Assembly (NCBI GenBank): GCA_016720745.1
Contig: JADKKA010000022.1
Coordinates: 806,001-870,000 of the forward strand
DNA: 64,000 nt
Origin: Chitinophagaceae bacterium
GTDB lineage: Bacteria > Bacteroidota > Bacteroidia > Chitinophagales > Chitinophagaceae
Direction: 5' to 3'
Shown here: piece by piece, positions 15,342-24,325 of the stretch
Position numbering within the stretch: the first letter of the stretch is position 1
How the letters are laid out: the number at the start of each line of letters is the position of its first letter
Position numbers and translations under genes: made by a program
Notes under the pieces: generated by a model
What the model was told of the DNA's origin: nothing
Database searches by the model: none
The model's input: only the letters and a program-made list of their open reading frames with translations

Positions 15342-18300
15342 TTATTTAAGAGAATCTTTTGGCTTCTTATTTTTATTAAAAAGGTCCTTTAATTTGTTTT
15401 TGATGATCGTCCCGGTCTTTTTAGAACCGGTATCTGCAGGTGCAGGGGTCTGGTTCGTATCCGCAGGATTTGTCCGGCTCGTATCCCTTCCCAAAATCTG
15501 CTCTTTGATTTTATCCTTTATCTTATCCTTCACCTGTTCCTTGACTGCATTTATTGAATCCTTTGCTTTTTGTTTGATGCTATCGATCCTGGCCTGAACA
15601 AAATCTTTGGCCTGTTCTTTCAGGCTGTCGATCACACTACCGGCCATTTCTTTCAAATTGATACCTACAGCAGGATCATTAATACTGCCGGTTAATTTAA
15701 TACTGAGATCCACTGTTTCACCCAGTTTAACCGGAAAACCCTTGCTATTCGCCTGGGCCGCCAGGTTATTAATCAGGTTATTCCCGCTATTACCCATCAC
15801 CGAACGGGGCAGTTTCATTTGAATGGCATAATCGATCGACTGATCAAATCCATGGAAACCGCCGATCTGCATTTCGATATCATCGATCTTGATGGTGAAA
15901 GGTTTGACCAGTACTCGGCCATTGGCAAATTCAATATAGTTGCGGATATCTTTTACACTGATAGACTTCAACCGGTCAATCTGTAAAACAGCCGCCAGTT
16001 TTTCAAGCGGGGCAAATTTTTTCAAGACACCCTGGAGTAACAACAAATTACCATTCCCTGTCAGGCTGTTGAGTTTGGGCATCATAGATGATTGCAGGTT
16101 CCCCACCATGGATAATTCAGAACTGAGTTTGCCGGAAAGGAATTTTCCAATCGGCATCAGGAACTGGATTGTGTTATAGGCATTGAATGCTTTTTGGATA
16201 TCCATATCCCGGATCACATAACTGAAACCAATATCCGGCTCCTTTTTATTCAATTTAGTGGAATAAGAACCATTGATGATTGCTGAGCCATCCAGCACAT
16301 CCGTCTTTATATTTTTTAAGGTTAGTTTTTCATCTGCAATGAGCAAGTCCCCATTGATATTCTTATAGGCCACCTGGTCGTATTGCACTTCATTCACTTT
16401 GGCATTCACATTGAAATTAACTGCGGCAGGCACCTGGAAAGGACTTGCATTTGCGGTTGTGCTGTTGGTGGCTGCCGCCGATGTAACTGCGGGATTAACA
16501 GTATTGCCTGCAGTAGAAGGAGGAGTACCCATCCAGTCATTCAGGTTCAATTTATCTGCAGTAGCAGTAAGGTTACCTGATAAAGCCTGGTTTTCCATGA
16601 TGAAGCCAACCAGGTTATTCAATGTGCCGGCTGCCGTGAAATGAGTACCCATATATGTTCCGGTCAGGTTGCTGAGGGTAATATTCTTTGCATTAAAAAG
16701 AAGGGAGGAGGAGGGGATCAGGATTCCCCCCGGATATTCTTTTGCCTGATACTTCAAATTGACAAAATCAGCTTTTCCATCCAAAATAATTTTATCATAT
16801 GCCCCTTTATTAATGGCATCCCGGCTGCCGGCAAATCCCATATCGGCATTCAGGATTCCGCTGAGGGAAGTACCTGGCGGAAAAGCAGTGAATTGTTTGA
16901 GATGATCCAGTGTCAATCGCCCTTTGGCCTTTCCGTCAAAGTTGACGGAGGACACAGGATTACTGAGCCGGAGTGTGAAATCAATCGGATCTTTTCCTAA
17001 TTCAATATGACCGGATGATACATTGATGACGGTGTTATCTGCGATACCACCGGCATTGGCCAGGGTGGCCTTGAAATTTCCGTTACTGACCGGTTGCGGA
17101 AAACTTTTATCACTGTAAAACAGATTCCTGATATCAAAAAATCCACCGGCACTGAAAGGACCGCTTTGTTGTTGTATGGCTTTCAAGGGCCCTTTTACAA
17201 AAGCATCAGCCCAAACCTGTCCGCTGAGTTGAGTACCATCTCCCAGTTTAATGAATTTAGAAAGTTGAGAAAGATCGAGCTTCCCTTTGGCACCGGCATC
17301 GATGTATTGAATCGTGACCGGATTTTTATAAGCGAAATTGAAATCAAAAGGCTCTTTATCGAATTCAAGATGTCCTTTGGTAATATCAATCACTGAATGG
17401 TCCGGTTGCCCATCTGTATTGAGAGCCCGGAGGTCCAGCTGAATATTCCTGACCGGTTTGGGCAGATCGGGATATTGAAAAGAGCCATTCTTCACCAGCA
17501 GTTTTACATCATAAGCCGGTACCTGTTGTGGCGAATAAGTGCCTTTTACAAAACCATTGAAACTGGCTTCCCCGCTTGTTTTGATGCCTGCAAAATCCTT
17601 TGTGTACATGGCCGGAACCATGGAGAGGATATTTTTAAAATCATTAGTCGGGGATTTGAATTTGATGTCCATTTTGAAAGTTTCAGCATTGAGCATTTGT
17701 ACAAATCCCTCCGCAGAAAGTTTCAAAGCATTCAGCTGGATATCATCGGTTTTAAAAGTGTAGGTATTGGTTTTGTTATCAATATTGATGTCGGCATCAA
17801 GATCTGTTTTGGTATTAACCAGGTAGGGAATCCCATCTTGTGTAAACCATGCAGATTCCGCACTGGTGGAAGTTGACAAAGTAAATTCATCAGCCGTGAT
17901 ATCCCCACTGCCGGAATGATTAAGTCCTGATAGTTCAGTATAAGTGGCTGCTTTTTTATCATTGTATACCAGGTAGCCATCCTGAATCTTATATTGTTTC
18001 AGGGAAATTTTAAAAGCAGATGCCGTTGTATCCGAACTACTGCTGCCACTGCTTTTCGCAATATCCCAATTGGCATTCCCAGCCTCATCCATCAGCAAGT
18101 GAATCCTGGGCTGATTGAGGTAAAGTCCATGAACTTTGATGTCTTTTCCTTTTAATACACTGAAAAGCCCTGCCGTGATATCTACATTGTCAGCCGCGAT
18201 CAGCGTGTCATTGATGTACGCTCCGGTTCCCACAATACTGAGCCCTTTGATGCGAATGGTGGCTTTGGGAAAATGCCGGAACAGGGAGAGACTGGCATCG

Positions 18301-18455
18301 GTAAATTCAACCTTTGCATTTAATTGTTTATTGATCTCTTTTTTTACAATGGCCTGTACCTGCTTTTTAAAGATAATAGGAATCGTAAAAGCCAGTAAAA
18401 TAAGTACCAGAAAGCTGATACCTGTGATCTTTAATATCTTTTTCAGCAATTTCAT
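15342..18455 (-). CDS. AsmA-like envelope protein
   Basis: A 1037-residue protein of the AsmA family. One N-terminal membrane anchor (ISFLVLILLAFTIPIIF, about residues 13-29) is followed by the AsmA start pattern (VKKEINKQLNAKVEFTDASLSLFRHFPKATIRIKGLSI, given here only as a region near residues 38-75), long repeating beta-rich segments (HLEFDKEPFDF and HIELGKDPIDF are two copies of one unit), and a C-terminal AsmA_2-like region near 800-930. The tail is Lys/Asp-rich and probably coiled. AsmA-like proteins form long periplasmic grooves tied to lipid transport to the outer membrane. It is transcribed alone on the minus strand. Confidence 0.88.
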   Translation of the reverse strand: MKLLKKILKITGISFLVLILLAFTIPIIFKKQVQAIVKKEINKQLNAKVEFTDASLSLFRHFPKATIRIKGLSIVGTGAYINDTLIAADNVDITAGLFSVLKGKDIKVHGLYLNQPRIHLLMDEAGNANWDIAKSSGSSSSDTTASAFKISLKQYKIQDGYLVYNDKKAATYTELSGLNHSGSGDITADEFTLSTSTSAESAWFTQDGIPYLVNTKTDLDADINIDNKTNTYTFKTDDIQLNALKLSAEGFVQMLNAETFKMDIKFKSPTNDFKNILSMVPAMYTKDFAGIKTSGEASFNGFVKGTYSPQQVPAYDVKLLVKNGSFQYPDLPKPVRNIQLDLRALNTDGQPDHSVIDITKGHLEFDKEPFDFNFAYKNPVTIQYIDAGAKGKLDLSQLSKFIKLGDGTQLSGQVWADAFVKGPLKAIQQQSGPFSAGGFFDIRNLFYSDKSFPQPVSNGNFKATLANAGGIADNTVINVSSGHIELGKDPIDFTLRLSNPVSSVNFDGKAKGRLTLDHLKQFTAFPPGTSLSGILNADMGFAGSRDAINKGAYDKIILDGKADFVNLKYQAKEYPGGILIPSSSLLFNAKNITLSNLTGTYMGTHFTAAGTLNNLVGFIMENQALSGNLTATADKLNLNDWMGTPPSTAGNTVNPAVTSAAATNSTTANASPFQVPAAVNFNVNAKVNEVQYDQVAYKNINGDLLIADEKLTLKNIKTDVLDGSAIINGSYSTKLNKKEPDIGFSYVIRDMDIQKAFNAYNTIQFLMPIGKFLSGKLSSELSMVGNLQSSMMPKLNSLTGNGNLLLLQGVLKKFAPLEKLAAVLQIDRLKSISVKDIRNYIEFANGRVLVKPFTIKIDDIEMQIGGFHGFDQSIDYAIQMKLPRSVMGNSGNNLINNLAAQANSKGFPVKLGETVDLSIKLTGSINDPAVGINLKEMAGSVIDSLKEQAKDFVQARIDSIKQKAKDSINAVKEQVKDKIKDKIKEQILGRDTSRTNPADTNQTPAPADTGSKKTGTIIKNKLKDLFNKNKKPKDSLK

Positions 18456-18711
18456 AATCTTCAGTGTTGAGTATTACAAGTTACGGAATTGCAAAGATGA
18501 TACCAGTTGTAATTAGTATAGACTCCTGGAGAATCATATAAGTGCCATAATAACAGGTATTGTTTGCGAAATACTACTGAAAAGCAGAAATAGGTGTAAC
18601 CTGTTTCACAGAACAGGCGTCTCAAGACAAATTCGCCATTGTTTTGAACCTTTTAACCCATTTTGACTTCAATGGTGATTCAATTTTCATAAGTTTCCTC
18701 AAATAAGCGCC

Positions 18712-20415
18712 ATGAAAAAAATCTGCATGTTAATTACCGGTTTATTTCTTTTAACCAGTTTAAATGCACAAGATGGGCATCCCGGAGGACCTCCTGCCTC
18801 AAAAGTTGACCCGGCAAAATTAACCAGTGCTGACTGGCAGGCAGATCTGCGTTTTTTGCAGCATAAAGTTCATCAGGAGTATGCATTTCTGTTTAAAAAA
18901 GTAACAGCGGCTGATTTTGATTTGGCTGTTGAAGAATTATACAAGGCCATCCCGGCAATGCAGAATCATGAACGCATGGCCGGATTTGGACGTATCGTAG
19001 CAATGTTTAAATATGGACATACATCATTGGGCTGGCAGCTCAGCCCTGTAACATACCATGTGGCACCCATTAATTTTTATTGGTTTAGTGATGGGTTTTT
19101 TGCGGAAGGGGCTGATCAAAAATATGCAGCTATCGTTGGCGCCAAATTGATAAAAGTAGAAGGGATGAAGCTGGAAGAAGCGTTGGAAAAAATAAAGCCA
19201 TTAGTGCCGGTTGAAAACGATCAATATTTCAAAGCCTATGGACTGGATATGCTTGTCATTCCGGAAGCACTGCATGCGCAGGGAATTACCAAAACGCTTA
19301 AAAAAAGTATTCACTATAGTTTTGAAAAAAATGGAAAAGTAATTGAACTGGATATTGAAGCTAAAGAGCGTTTTCATTTGCCAAGAAATTATGGATTTGC
19401 CAAGCAGGAGGGCGACTGGATCAGTGCGCGGAATCAGGAGCATACTGCATTCTATCTGAAAAATATCGATCAGAATTATTATTACGAATACCTTCCTGCT
19501 AACAAAACAGTGTATGTCCGGCAAAGCCAGGTATTGGACGATAAAACCGAAACTATTGCAGCATTCTACAAAAAAGTTTTCGAGTTCATAGATAACAATG
19601 AGGTGGACAAATTGGTAATTGATGTTCGGCTAAATGGGGGAGGGAATAACTATAAAAATAAACCTGTGGTGACGGGGATTATTGAATGCAAAAAAATCAA
19701 CAAGCCAGGTAAGTTATTTGTTATTACGGGGCGACGAACATTTTCTGCCTGTCAGAATCTGGTGAACGAACTTAGCAATTATACGAATGCCATATTTGTC
19801 GGGGAGCCGACGGCAGAGAATATCAATTTCTGGGGCGATAATCGACGGATTGATTTACCGAAAACCGGTTTACCCGTCTTCCTTTCTTTCGCCTGGTGGC
19901 AGGATAAGCCGCAATGGGAGAATGCTGACTGGCTGGCTCCGCGACTGGCTGTAGATATGAGTTTTGAAGAATATAAAACCAATAAGGATCCTGTACTGGA
20001 TGCCTGTCTGAGTTTTAATGACAACAATGCGATTGTTGATCCCATTTCACATCTGCGGGATTTGTATCTGGCACGTAAAATGTCTGCATTAGAATCCGAG
20101 GCTTTAAAAATGGTGGCCGACCCACGATACCGTTATATCAATTTTGAATCAAATTTTAATGAAGCAGGGTATAAACTTCTGAATGATCATCAAATGGAAG
20201 GGGCACTTTATGTATTTGGTCTTAATACCAGGTTGTTCCCGAAGTCGGCTAATGCCTGGGACAGTTATGCAGAGGCGCACTGGAAATCAGGAAAGCTTGA
20301 TCAGGCAATTGAGTATTACAAAAAAGCCATTGAACTGGATCCACATGGCGAAACCGGCCGTAATGCAAAGGAAACCCTGAAACGGGTGATGGCTGAAAAG
20401 GGGAAACCGGAATAG
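18712..20415 (+). CDS. Exported S41-like peptidase with C-terminal TPR
   Basis: A 567-residue protein. A signal peptide (MKKICMLITGLFLLTSLNAQ) is followed by an N-terminal helical part, then an S41-type core: KLVIDVRLNGGGNN near residues 300-313 and GRRTFSACQNLVNEL near 340-354, where Ser345 is the likely nucleophile. No PDZ domain and no Lys at the spacing used by C-terminal processing peptidases, so it is closer to the tricorn-like S41 branch, or inactive. Residues about 495-560 form a tetratricopeptide repeat (WDSYAEAHWKSGKLDQAIEYYKKAIELDP, cited here as a region). Stands alone on the plus strand; substrate unknown. Confidence 0.8.
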   Translation: MKKICMLITGLFLLTSLNAQDGHPGGPPASKVDPAKLTSADWQADLRFLQHKVHQEYAFLFKKVTAADFDLAVEELYKAIPAMQNHERMAGFGRIVAMFKYGHTSLGWQLSPVTYHVAPINFYWFSDGFFAEGADQKYAAIVGAKLIKVEGMKLEEALEKIKPLVPVENDQYFKAYGLDMLVIPEALHAQGITKTLKKSIHYSFEKNGKVIELDIEAKERFHLPRNYGFAKQEGDWISARNQEHTAFYLKNIDQNYYYEYLPANKTVYVRQSQVLDDKTETIAAFYKKVFEFIDNNEVDKLVIDVRLNGGGNNYKNKPVVTGIIECKKINKPGKLFVITGRRTFSACQNLVNELSNYTNAIFVGEPTAENINFWGDNRRIDLPKTGLPVFLSFAWWQDKPQWENADWLAPRLAVDMSFEEYKTNKDPVLDACLSFNDNNAIVDPISHLRDLYLARKMSALESEALKMVADPRYRYINFESNFNEAGYKLLNDHQMEGALYVFGLNTRLFPKSANAWDSYAEAHWKSGKLDQAIEYYKKAIELDPHGETGRNAKETLKRVMAEKGKPE

Positions 20416-20581
20416 CCTGTAGCTTCATGATGGAGGAGTAGGGAATAATTTCTATCCGGCTGTATCTTCTTTTTAGTTAACCTGAATTGGCAATAACGTT
20501 TTATCCCGGCATTGCTTCGGATTTACATATCTTCCTAAGCATAGCACAAATAGCCTATCTTCCGGTTTTCACACTCCCATT

Positions 20582-21175
20582 ATGAATCAACAATTTGATG
20601 TGCTGATCGACAGTTTTATTGCCAATAAGGTAGGGATTGATAAAAACTTTCTCAGCAGGGAATTATCAAAAGGATTACAGCAAAATATCAGGCAATTACA
20701 GGAAGATAATGGTATGAAAACGGCCGGAATCGGCAATGACCGGGTGAAAGATGCCAATCAGCAGATGCGTAGTGACAAAATTTGCTGGCTTGATAAAAAC
20801 AATAATAATGTATTTGAACAGGAATTTCTTGAACTGGCCGAAGCTTTTATTGGTCACCTGAACAGCACCTGTTTTACCAGTATCAATAGTTACGAGTTTC
20901 ATTATGCAGTTTATGAAGAGGGCAATTTTTATAAAAGACATATTGACCAGTTCCGGTCGGATAATCAGCGTAAATTTTCACTCATCAATTACCTGAATGA
21001 AGACTGGCTGGAAGAAGATGGCGGACAGTTATACCTGTACCAGGATGAGACGGTGCAGAAAATCCAGCCTGAATCCAAGACAGCTGTTTTTTTCAAAAGC
21101 GATGAAATGGAACATGAAGTGGCGCTATGCAACAGAAGCAGGATGAGTATTACGGGGTGGTTGAAACAGGTTTAA
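20582..21175 (+). CDS. 2-oxoglutarate/Fe(II) oxygenase (prolyl hydroxylase-like)
   Basis: A 197-residue Fe(II)/2OG dioxygenase of the P4Hc/SM-20 type. The facial triad is visible: H120 and D122 in RHIDQF, H178 in EMEHEV, and an Arg nine residues later (R187, SRMSITGW) for 2-oxoglutarate. The core strands YAVYEEGNFY and KFSLINYLNEDW with EEDGGQLYLY are typical. No signal peptide, so cytoplasmic. Relatives hydroxylate prolines in proteins such as EF-Tu, but the target here is not evident. It is monocistronic and converges with preA. Confidence 0.86.
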   Translation: MNQQFDVLIDSFIANKVGIDKNFLSRELSKGLQQNIRQLQEDNGMKTAGIGNDRVKDANQQMRSDKICWLDKNNNNVFEQEFLELAEAFIGHLNSTCFTSINSYEFHYAVYEEGNFYKRHIDQFRSDNQRKFSLINYLNEDWLEEDGGQLYLYQDETVQKIQPESKTAVFFKSDEMEHEVALCNRSRMSITGWLKQV

Positions 21176-21222
21176 AATGCTTTGCGACTCATTACTCCAG
21201 ACTCTTGACTCTTGACTATCTC

Positions 21223-22491
21223 TCAATGATCATTCAGCGGTAAACCTCTTTTCTGCCACTCTACCCAATTCACATACTCCGGTGCCACCCGATGTTCTTC
21301 CATCGTAATACAATTGTCAACCGGACAAACCAGTTTGCAGAGATTGCAGCCCACACATTCTTTTTCAATGACAGTGTATTTGTTATAGGGGTTCCCGTAT
21401 TCCAGGCTGATGGACTGGTGTGAAGTATCCTCACAGGTAATATAACAAAGCCCGCAATGGATGCATTTATCCTGATTGATTTTAGCGATATGGTGATAAT
21501 TGATGTCAAGATCTTCCCAATGGGTGATGGTCGGTACCGACTTGCCGATAAAATCCTCCAGCCGTTGATAGCCTTTTTCATCCATCCAGTTATTCATTCC
21601 TTCGCAGAGATCTTCAATGATCCTGAAGCCATGTGTCATGGCAGCGGTGCAGACCTGTACATTGGAAGCTCCTAATAACATAAACTCCACGGCATCTTTC
21701 CAGGTACTGATACCACCGATTCCGCTGATGGGGACTTTGGAAGTCAGTTCATCCTGCGCAATAGTGGTCAGCATTTTCAAAGCAATGGGTTTAACGGCCG
21801 GACCACAATAGCCACCAAAAACTGATTTGCCTGCAACATATGGATTGGGAACCAGGGTATCCAGGTCAATCCCGGTTACTGATTGAATAGTATTGATCAA
21901 TGATAACCCATTGGTACCTGCTTTAACTACAGAACGGCCGGTGGGAACAACCGAATGTACATTGGGGGTGAGTTTGGTGATCACCGGGATATTTGCTACT
22001 TCCATTACCCATTCCACTACCATACAGGCAATCTCGGGGTCCTGCCCAACTGCAGCGCCCATTCCTCTTTCTGTCATGCCATGCGGACAACCAAAATTGA
22101 GTTCCAGTCCATGAGCACCGGTATCTTCTACTTTCTTTATTAATTCATGCCAGCTTTTTTTATCGTTATCGGCCATCAGACTCACCACCATCGCCCGGTC
22201 GGGAAATAATTTAATGCATTCGGCAATTTCTTTCAGGTTGATCTCCAGCGGACGATCACTGATCAGTTCAATATTATTCAGTCCCATAACCTTTTGCCCG
22301 CCATAGTCCACAGCAGAATATCTTGATGATACATTCTTTACCTGTGATCCCAGTGTTTTCCAGACCACACCACCCCAGCCGGCTTCAAAGGCACGGAGGA
22401 CATTGTATTTTTTATCGGTAGGAGGGGCTGAAGCCAACCAAAAAGGATTTGGTGATTTTATACCGAGGAAATTTGATTGGAGAGAGGCCAT
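21223..22491 (-). CDS. preA: Dihydropyrimidine dehydrogenase, catalytic subunit PreA
   Basis: A 422-residue flavoprotein that with PreT reduces uracil and thymine to the 5,6-dihydro forms using NADH. An FMN-binding TIM barrel of the dihydroorotate dehydrogenase type covers residues 1 to about 320 (NPFWLASAPPT, ELNFGCPHGMTERGMG, SGIGGISTWKDAVEFMLLGA). Two ferredoxin-type clusters follow: CIHCGLCYITC and CVGCNLCKLVCPVDNC. Last gene of the pyrimidine catabolism run; between it and preT a four-helix-bundle gene has been inserted, which is unusual because preT and preA are usually adjacent. Confidence 0.95.
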   Translation of the reverse strand: MASLQSNFLGIKSPNPFWLASAPPTDKKYNVLRAFEAGWGGVVWKTLGSQVKNVSSRYSAVDYGGQKVMGLNNIELISDRPLEINLKEIAECIKLFPDRAMVVSLMADNDKKSWHELIKKVEDTGAHGLELNFGCPHGMTERGMGAAVGQDPEIACMVVEWVMEVANIPVITKLTPNVHSVVPTGRSVVKAGTNGLSLINTIQSVTGIDLDTLVPNPYVAGKSVFGGYCGPAVKPIALKMLTTIAQDELTSKVPISGIGGISTWKDAVEFMLLGASNVQVCTAAMTHGFRIIEDLCEGMNNWMDEKGYQRLEDFIGKSVPTITHWEDLDINYHHIAKINQDKCIHCGLCYITCEDTSHQSISLEYGNPYNKYTVIEKECVGCNLCKLVCPVDNCITMEEHRVAPEYVNWVEWQKRGLPLNDH

Positions 22492-22493
22492 TT

Positions 22494-22523
22494 ATTTTAT
22501 ATTTTATATTTTGAATTTTAAAT
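22494..22523. repeat. Left inverted repeat beside the four-helix-bundle gene
   Basis: A/T-rich TATTTTATATTTTGAATTTT element followed by AAATG. It matches, in inverted orientation and with few differences, the element at 22880-22911 on the other side of the gene at 22529. Confidence 0.6.
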
Positions 22524-22528
22524 GCATA

Positions 22529-22882
22529 CTACTTGATGGAATCCTGGCTGGTTTTAACAATTTTCGTCAGGATATTTATGATATGTTCAATCTTGGTTAA
22601 ATACATTGCATAGTCCATATCAATAATCCTGCTTTTATCCAATAGCCTGATCCAGTAACGTGTTTCCCGGGCTTCTTTAGAAGCAATCGACATTTTAGAG
22701 ATAAAGTCTTTTCTTGATTGTGCAGCAATAGCTTCTTCAATATTCGCACCAATGCTCGTCCCGCTTCTTAACAATTGCTTTGATAAAACATACTCCTTTT
22801 TTTCTGTCATAGTCTTGTACAGTCCAATTATCATAATCGCAAATTCAAATGACAACTCCTGGATCTTATTCTCTGTCTTCAT
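22529..22882 (-). CDS. Four-helix-bundle protein (S23/IVS family)
   Basis: A 117-residue all-helical protein of the four helix bundle family first described from intervening sequences of 23S rRNA genes. Diagnostic segments are YVLSKQLLRSGTSIGANIEEA, (shown here shortened: LLRSGTSIGANIEEA), SRKDFISKMSIASKEARET and YWIRLLDKS. Biochemical role unknown; some relatives sit in diversity-generating or mobile settings. It separates preT from preA, with only 7 bases between its start and the preT stop, and is framed by A/T-rich inverted repeats. A decayed relative is found at 57438-57801, so the family has spread in this genome. Confidence 0.9.
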   Translation of the reverse strand: MKTENKIQELSFEFAIMIIGLYKTMTEKKEYVLSKQLLRSGTSIGANIEEAIAAQSRKDFISKMSIASKEARETRYWIRLLDKSRIIDMDYAMYLTKIEHIINILTKIVKTSQDSIK

Positions 22883-22911
22883 TCAAAATTCAAAATATAA
22901 AATTCAAAATA
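22880..22911. repeat. Right inverted repeat; supplies the end of preT
   Basis: ATTCAAAATTCAAAATATAA with an AATTCAAAAT continuation, the inverted partner of the element at 22494-22523. It overlaps the last codons and the stop of preT and the start of the four-helix-bundle gene. Confidence 0.6.
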
Positions 22912-24224
22912 GCTTTTGCTCCATCTTTCCCTGCTTGTACCGCATCCACCACTTCCTTCCCTCCGTTCACATCGTCACCGCCCGCAAATACACCTTTTAT
23001 GCTAGTTGAACAGTTTTCATTGATCTGTATCTTTCCATTTTTGTTTTCCAGGTTCATTGATTTAACCAGTTCTTCAAACGGTTTTTGTCCTGCAGCTTTG
23101 ATTACCATATCTACTTCCACTGTAAACGTTTCACCGGTTTCAACAGGGGAGCGGCGGCCACTGGCATCAGGTTCGCCTAATTTCATTTTGCTGCAGATCA
23201 GTTTTTCTGCTTTTCCATTACCAAGGATTTCCTTAGGTGCAGCCAGCCAGACAATCTCACAACCATCCAGCATGGCAATATCCAGTTCATGACGGGTGCA
23301 GGGCATTTCTGCTTCCGTACGGCGGTAAAGCATGGTTACTTCTTTTGCTCCAAGTCTTTTGGCCTGTGTGGCGGCATCAATCGCTGTCATGCCCATACCA
23401 ATCACAGCTACTTTATCACCCACGGGTACAGCAGGAAAACCCTTTGTACGAATATCATAGATGAAACGGATCGCATCTACCACCCCTTCAAGTTCTTCGC
23501 CTGGTATGTCAAGCTCTCTGGCCACGCCCACACCGATGCCCAGATAAACGGCATCATAGTTTGTCTGCAATTCAGCCAAAGAAATATCCTTTCCCAGTTC
23601 CTGGTTGTATTTAACTTGTATTCCACCAATACCTGTTATATAATTGACTTCATCTTCACAAAACTGTGGTGTTACTTTATAGGCTGCAATCCCATAAGTC
23701 ATGAGGCCACCGCCTTTGGACTCTTTTTCAAAGATGGTGACATCCACTCCTTCACGACTCAATACATGGGCGCAGCTTAACCCGGCAGGACCGGCACCTA
23801 CTACCGCTACTTTTTTACCTGTGGAAGGTTTCCGCTGGAATAACTGCCAGTTATTATCAAGTGCCTTTTCTGTACTATAGCGCTGCAGTTTAGCAATAGG
23901 GATCGGCGGCTCATCCAGGAGATTGAATACACAACTCCCTTCACAGAGTTTTTCCACCGGACAAACTTTACTACAGCCTGCACCCATGATATTGGAGGAA
24001 AAAATGGTATGTGCAGATCCTTTTACATTATCTGTCACGATCTGTTTGATGAACTTGGGAACATCAATATGGGTAGGACAGCTCTTGGTACAGGGCGCAT
24101 CATAACAGAACAAGCAACGACTTGCTTCTACCTGTGCCGCTGTTTTGTTGTCAAATGGCGGATGGATGTCGGCGAAGTTTTTGTCGTACTGTTGCGTAGT
24201 GAGTTTGTTTGGAGCAATAGCCAT
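22890..24224 (-). CDS. preT: Dihydropyrimidine dehydrogenase, NAD-binding subunit PreT
   Basis: A 444-residue glutamate-synthase-beta-like oxidoreductase that passes electrons from NADH to PreA. Features in order: N-terminal Cys-rich 4Fe-4S module (CLFCYDAPCTKSCPT and ICSKVCPVEKLCEGSC-like region, seen as GAGCSKVCPVEKLCEGSC), FAD loop VAVVGAGPAGLSCA near residue 140, NAD loop VAVIGMGMTAIDAA near 280 and the terminal FAD motif GVFAGGDDVNGG. The last residues (AILNFIF) are encoded by the A/T-rich repeat that borders the four-helix-bundle gene, so the native C-terminus was probably replaced by a few residues when that element arrived. Confidence 0.94.
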   Translation of the reverse strand: MAIAPNKLTTQQYDKNFADIHPPFDNKTAAQVEASRCLFCYDAPCTKSCPTHIDVPKFIKQIVTDNVKGSAHTIFSSNIMGAGCSKVCPVEKLCEGSCVFNLLDEPPIPIAKLQRYSTEKALDNNWQLFQRKPSTGKKVAVVGAGPAGLSCAHVLSREGVDVTIFEKESKGGGLMTYGIAAYKVTPQFCEDEVNYITGIGGIQVKYNQELGKDISLAELQTNYDAVYLGIGVGVARELDIPGEELEGVVDAIRFIYDIRTKGFPAVPVGDKVAVIGMGMTAIDAATQAKRLGAKEVTMLYRRTEAEMPCTRHELDIAMLDGCEIVWLAAPKEILGNGKAEKLICSKMKLGEPDASGRRSPVETGETFTVEVDMVIKAAGQKPFEELVKSMNLENKNGKIQINENCSTSIKGVFAGGDDVNGGKEVVDAVQAGKDGAKAILNFIF

Positions 24225-24241
24225 TGCTTTCGATTTTTTTT

Positions 24242-24317
24242 ACCGCGGAGAACAAGAGAGTCAAGAGGTTTCGCTGAGTAACTCTGCGAAACCTCCGTGT
24301 TCTCATTTTCTCAGCGG
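24242..24317. repeat. Palindromic element between preT and the ureidopropionase gene
   Basis: About 76 bases, nearly a perfect inverted repeat. The outer ends are ACCGC...GCGGT; the inner stem GAGGTTTCGC pairs with GCGAAACCTC and continues as GAG/CTC around a TAA loop. Same family as 25232-25315 and 26703-26804. It would fold strongly in RNA; no T-run on the minus strand, so it is not a standard terminator. Confidence 0.75.
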
Positions 24318-24325
24318 TGATTTAT

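Noticed and set aside
16641..17876. Several antisense frames of 100-160 codons opposite the AsmA-like gene
   Set aside because: No recognisable protein features; they mirror a long, strongly supported gene.
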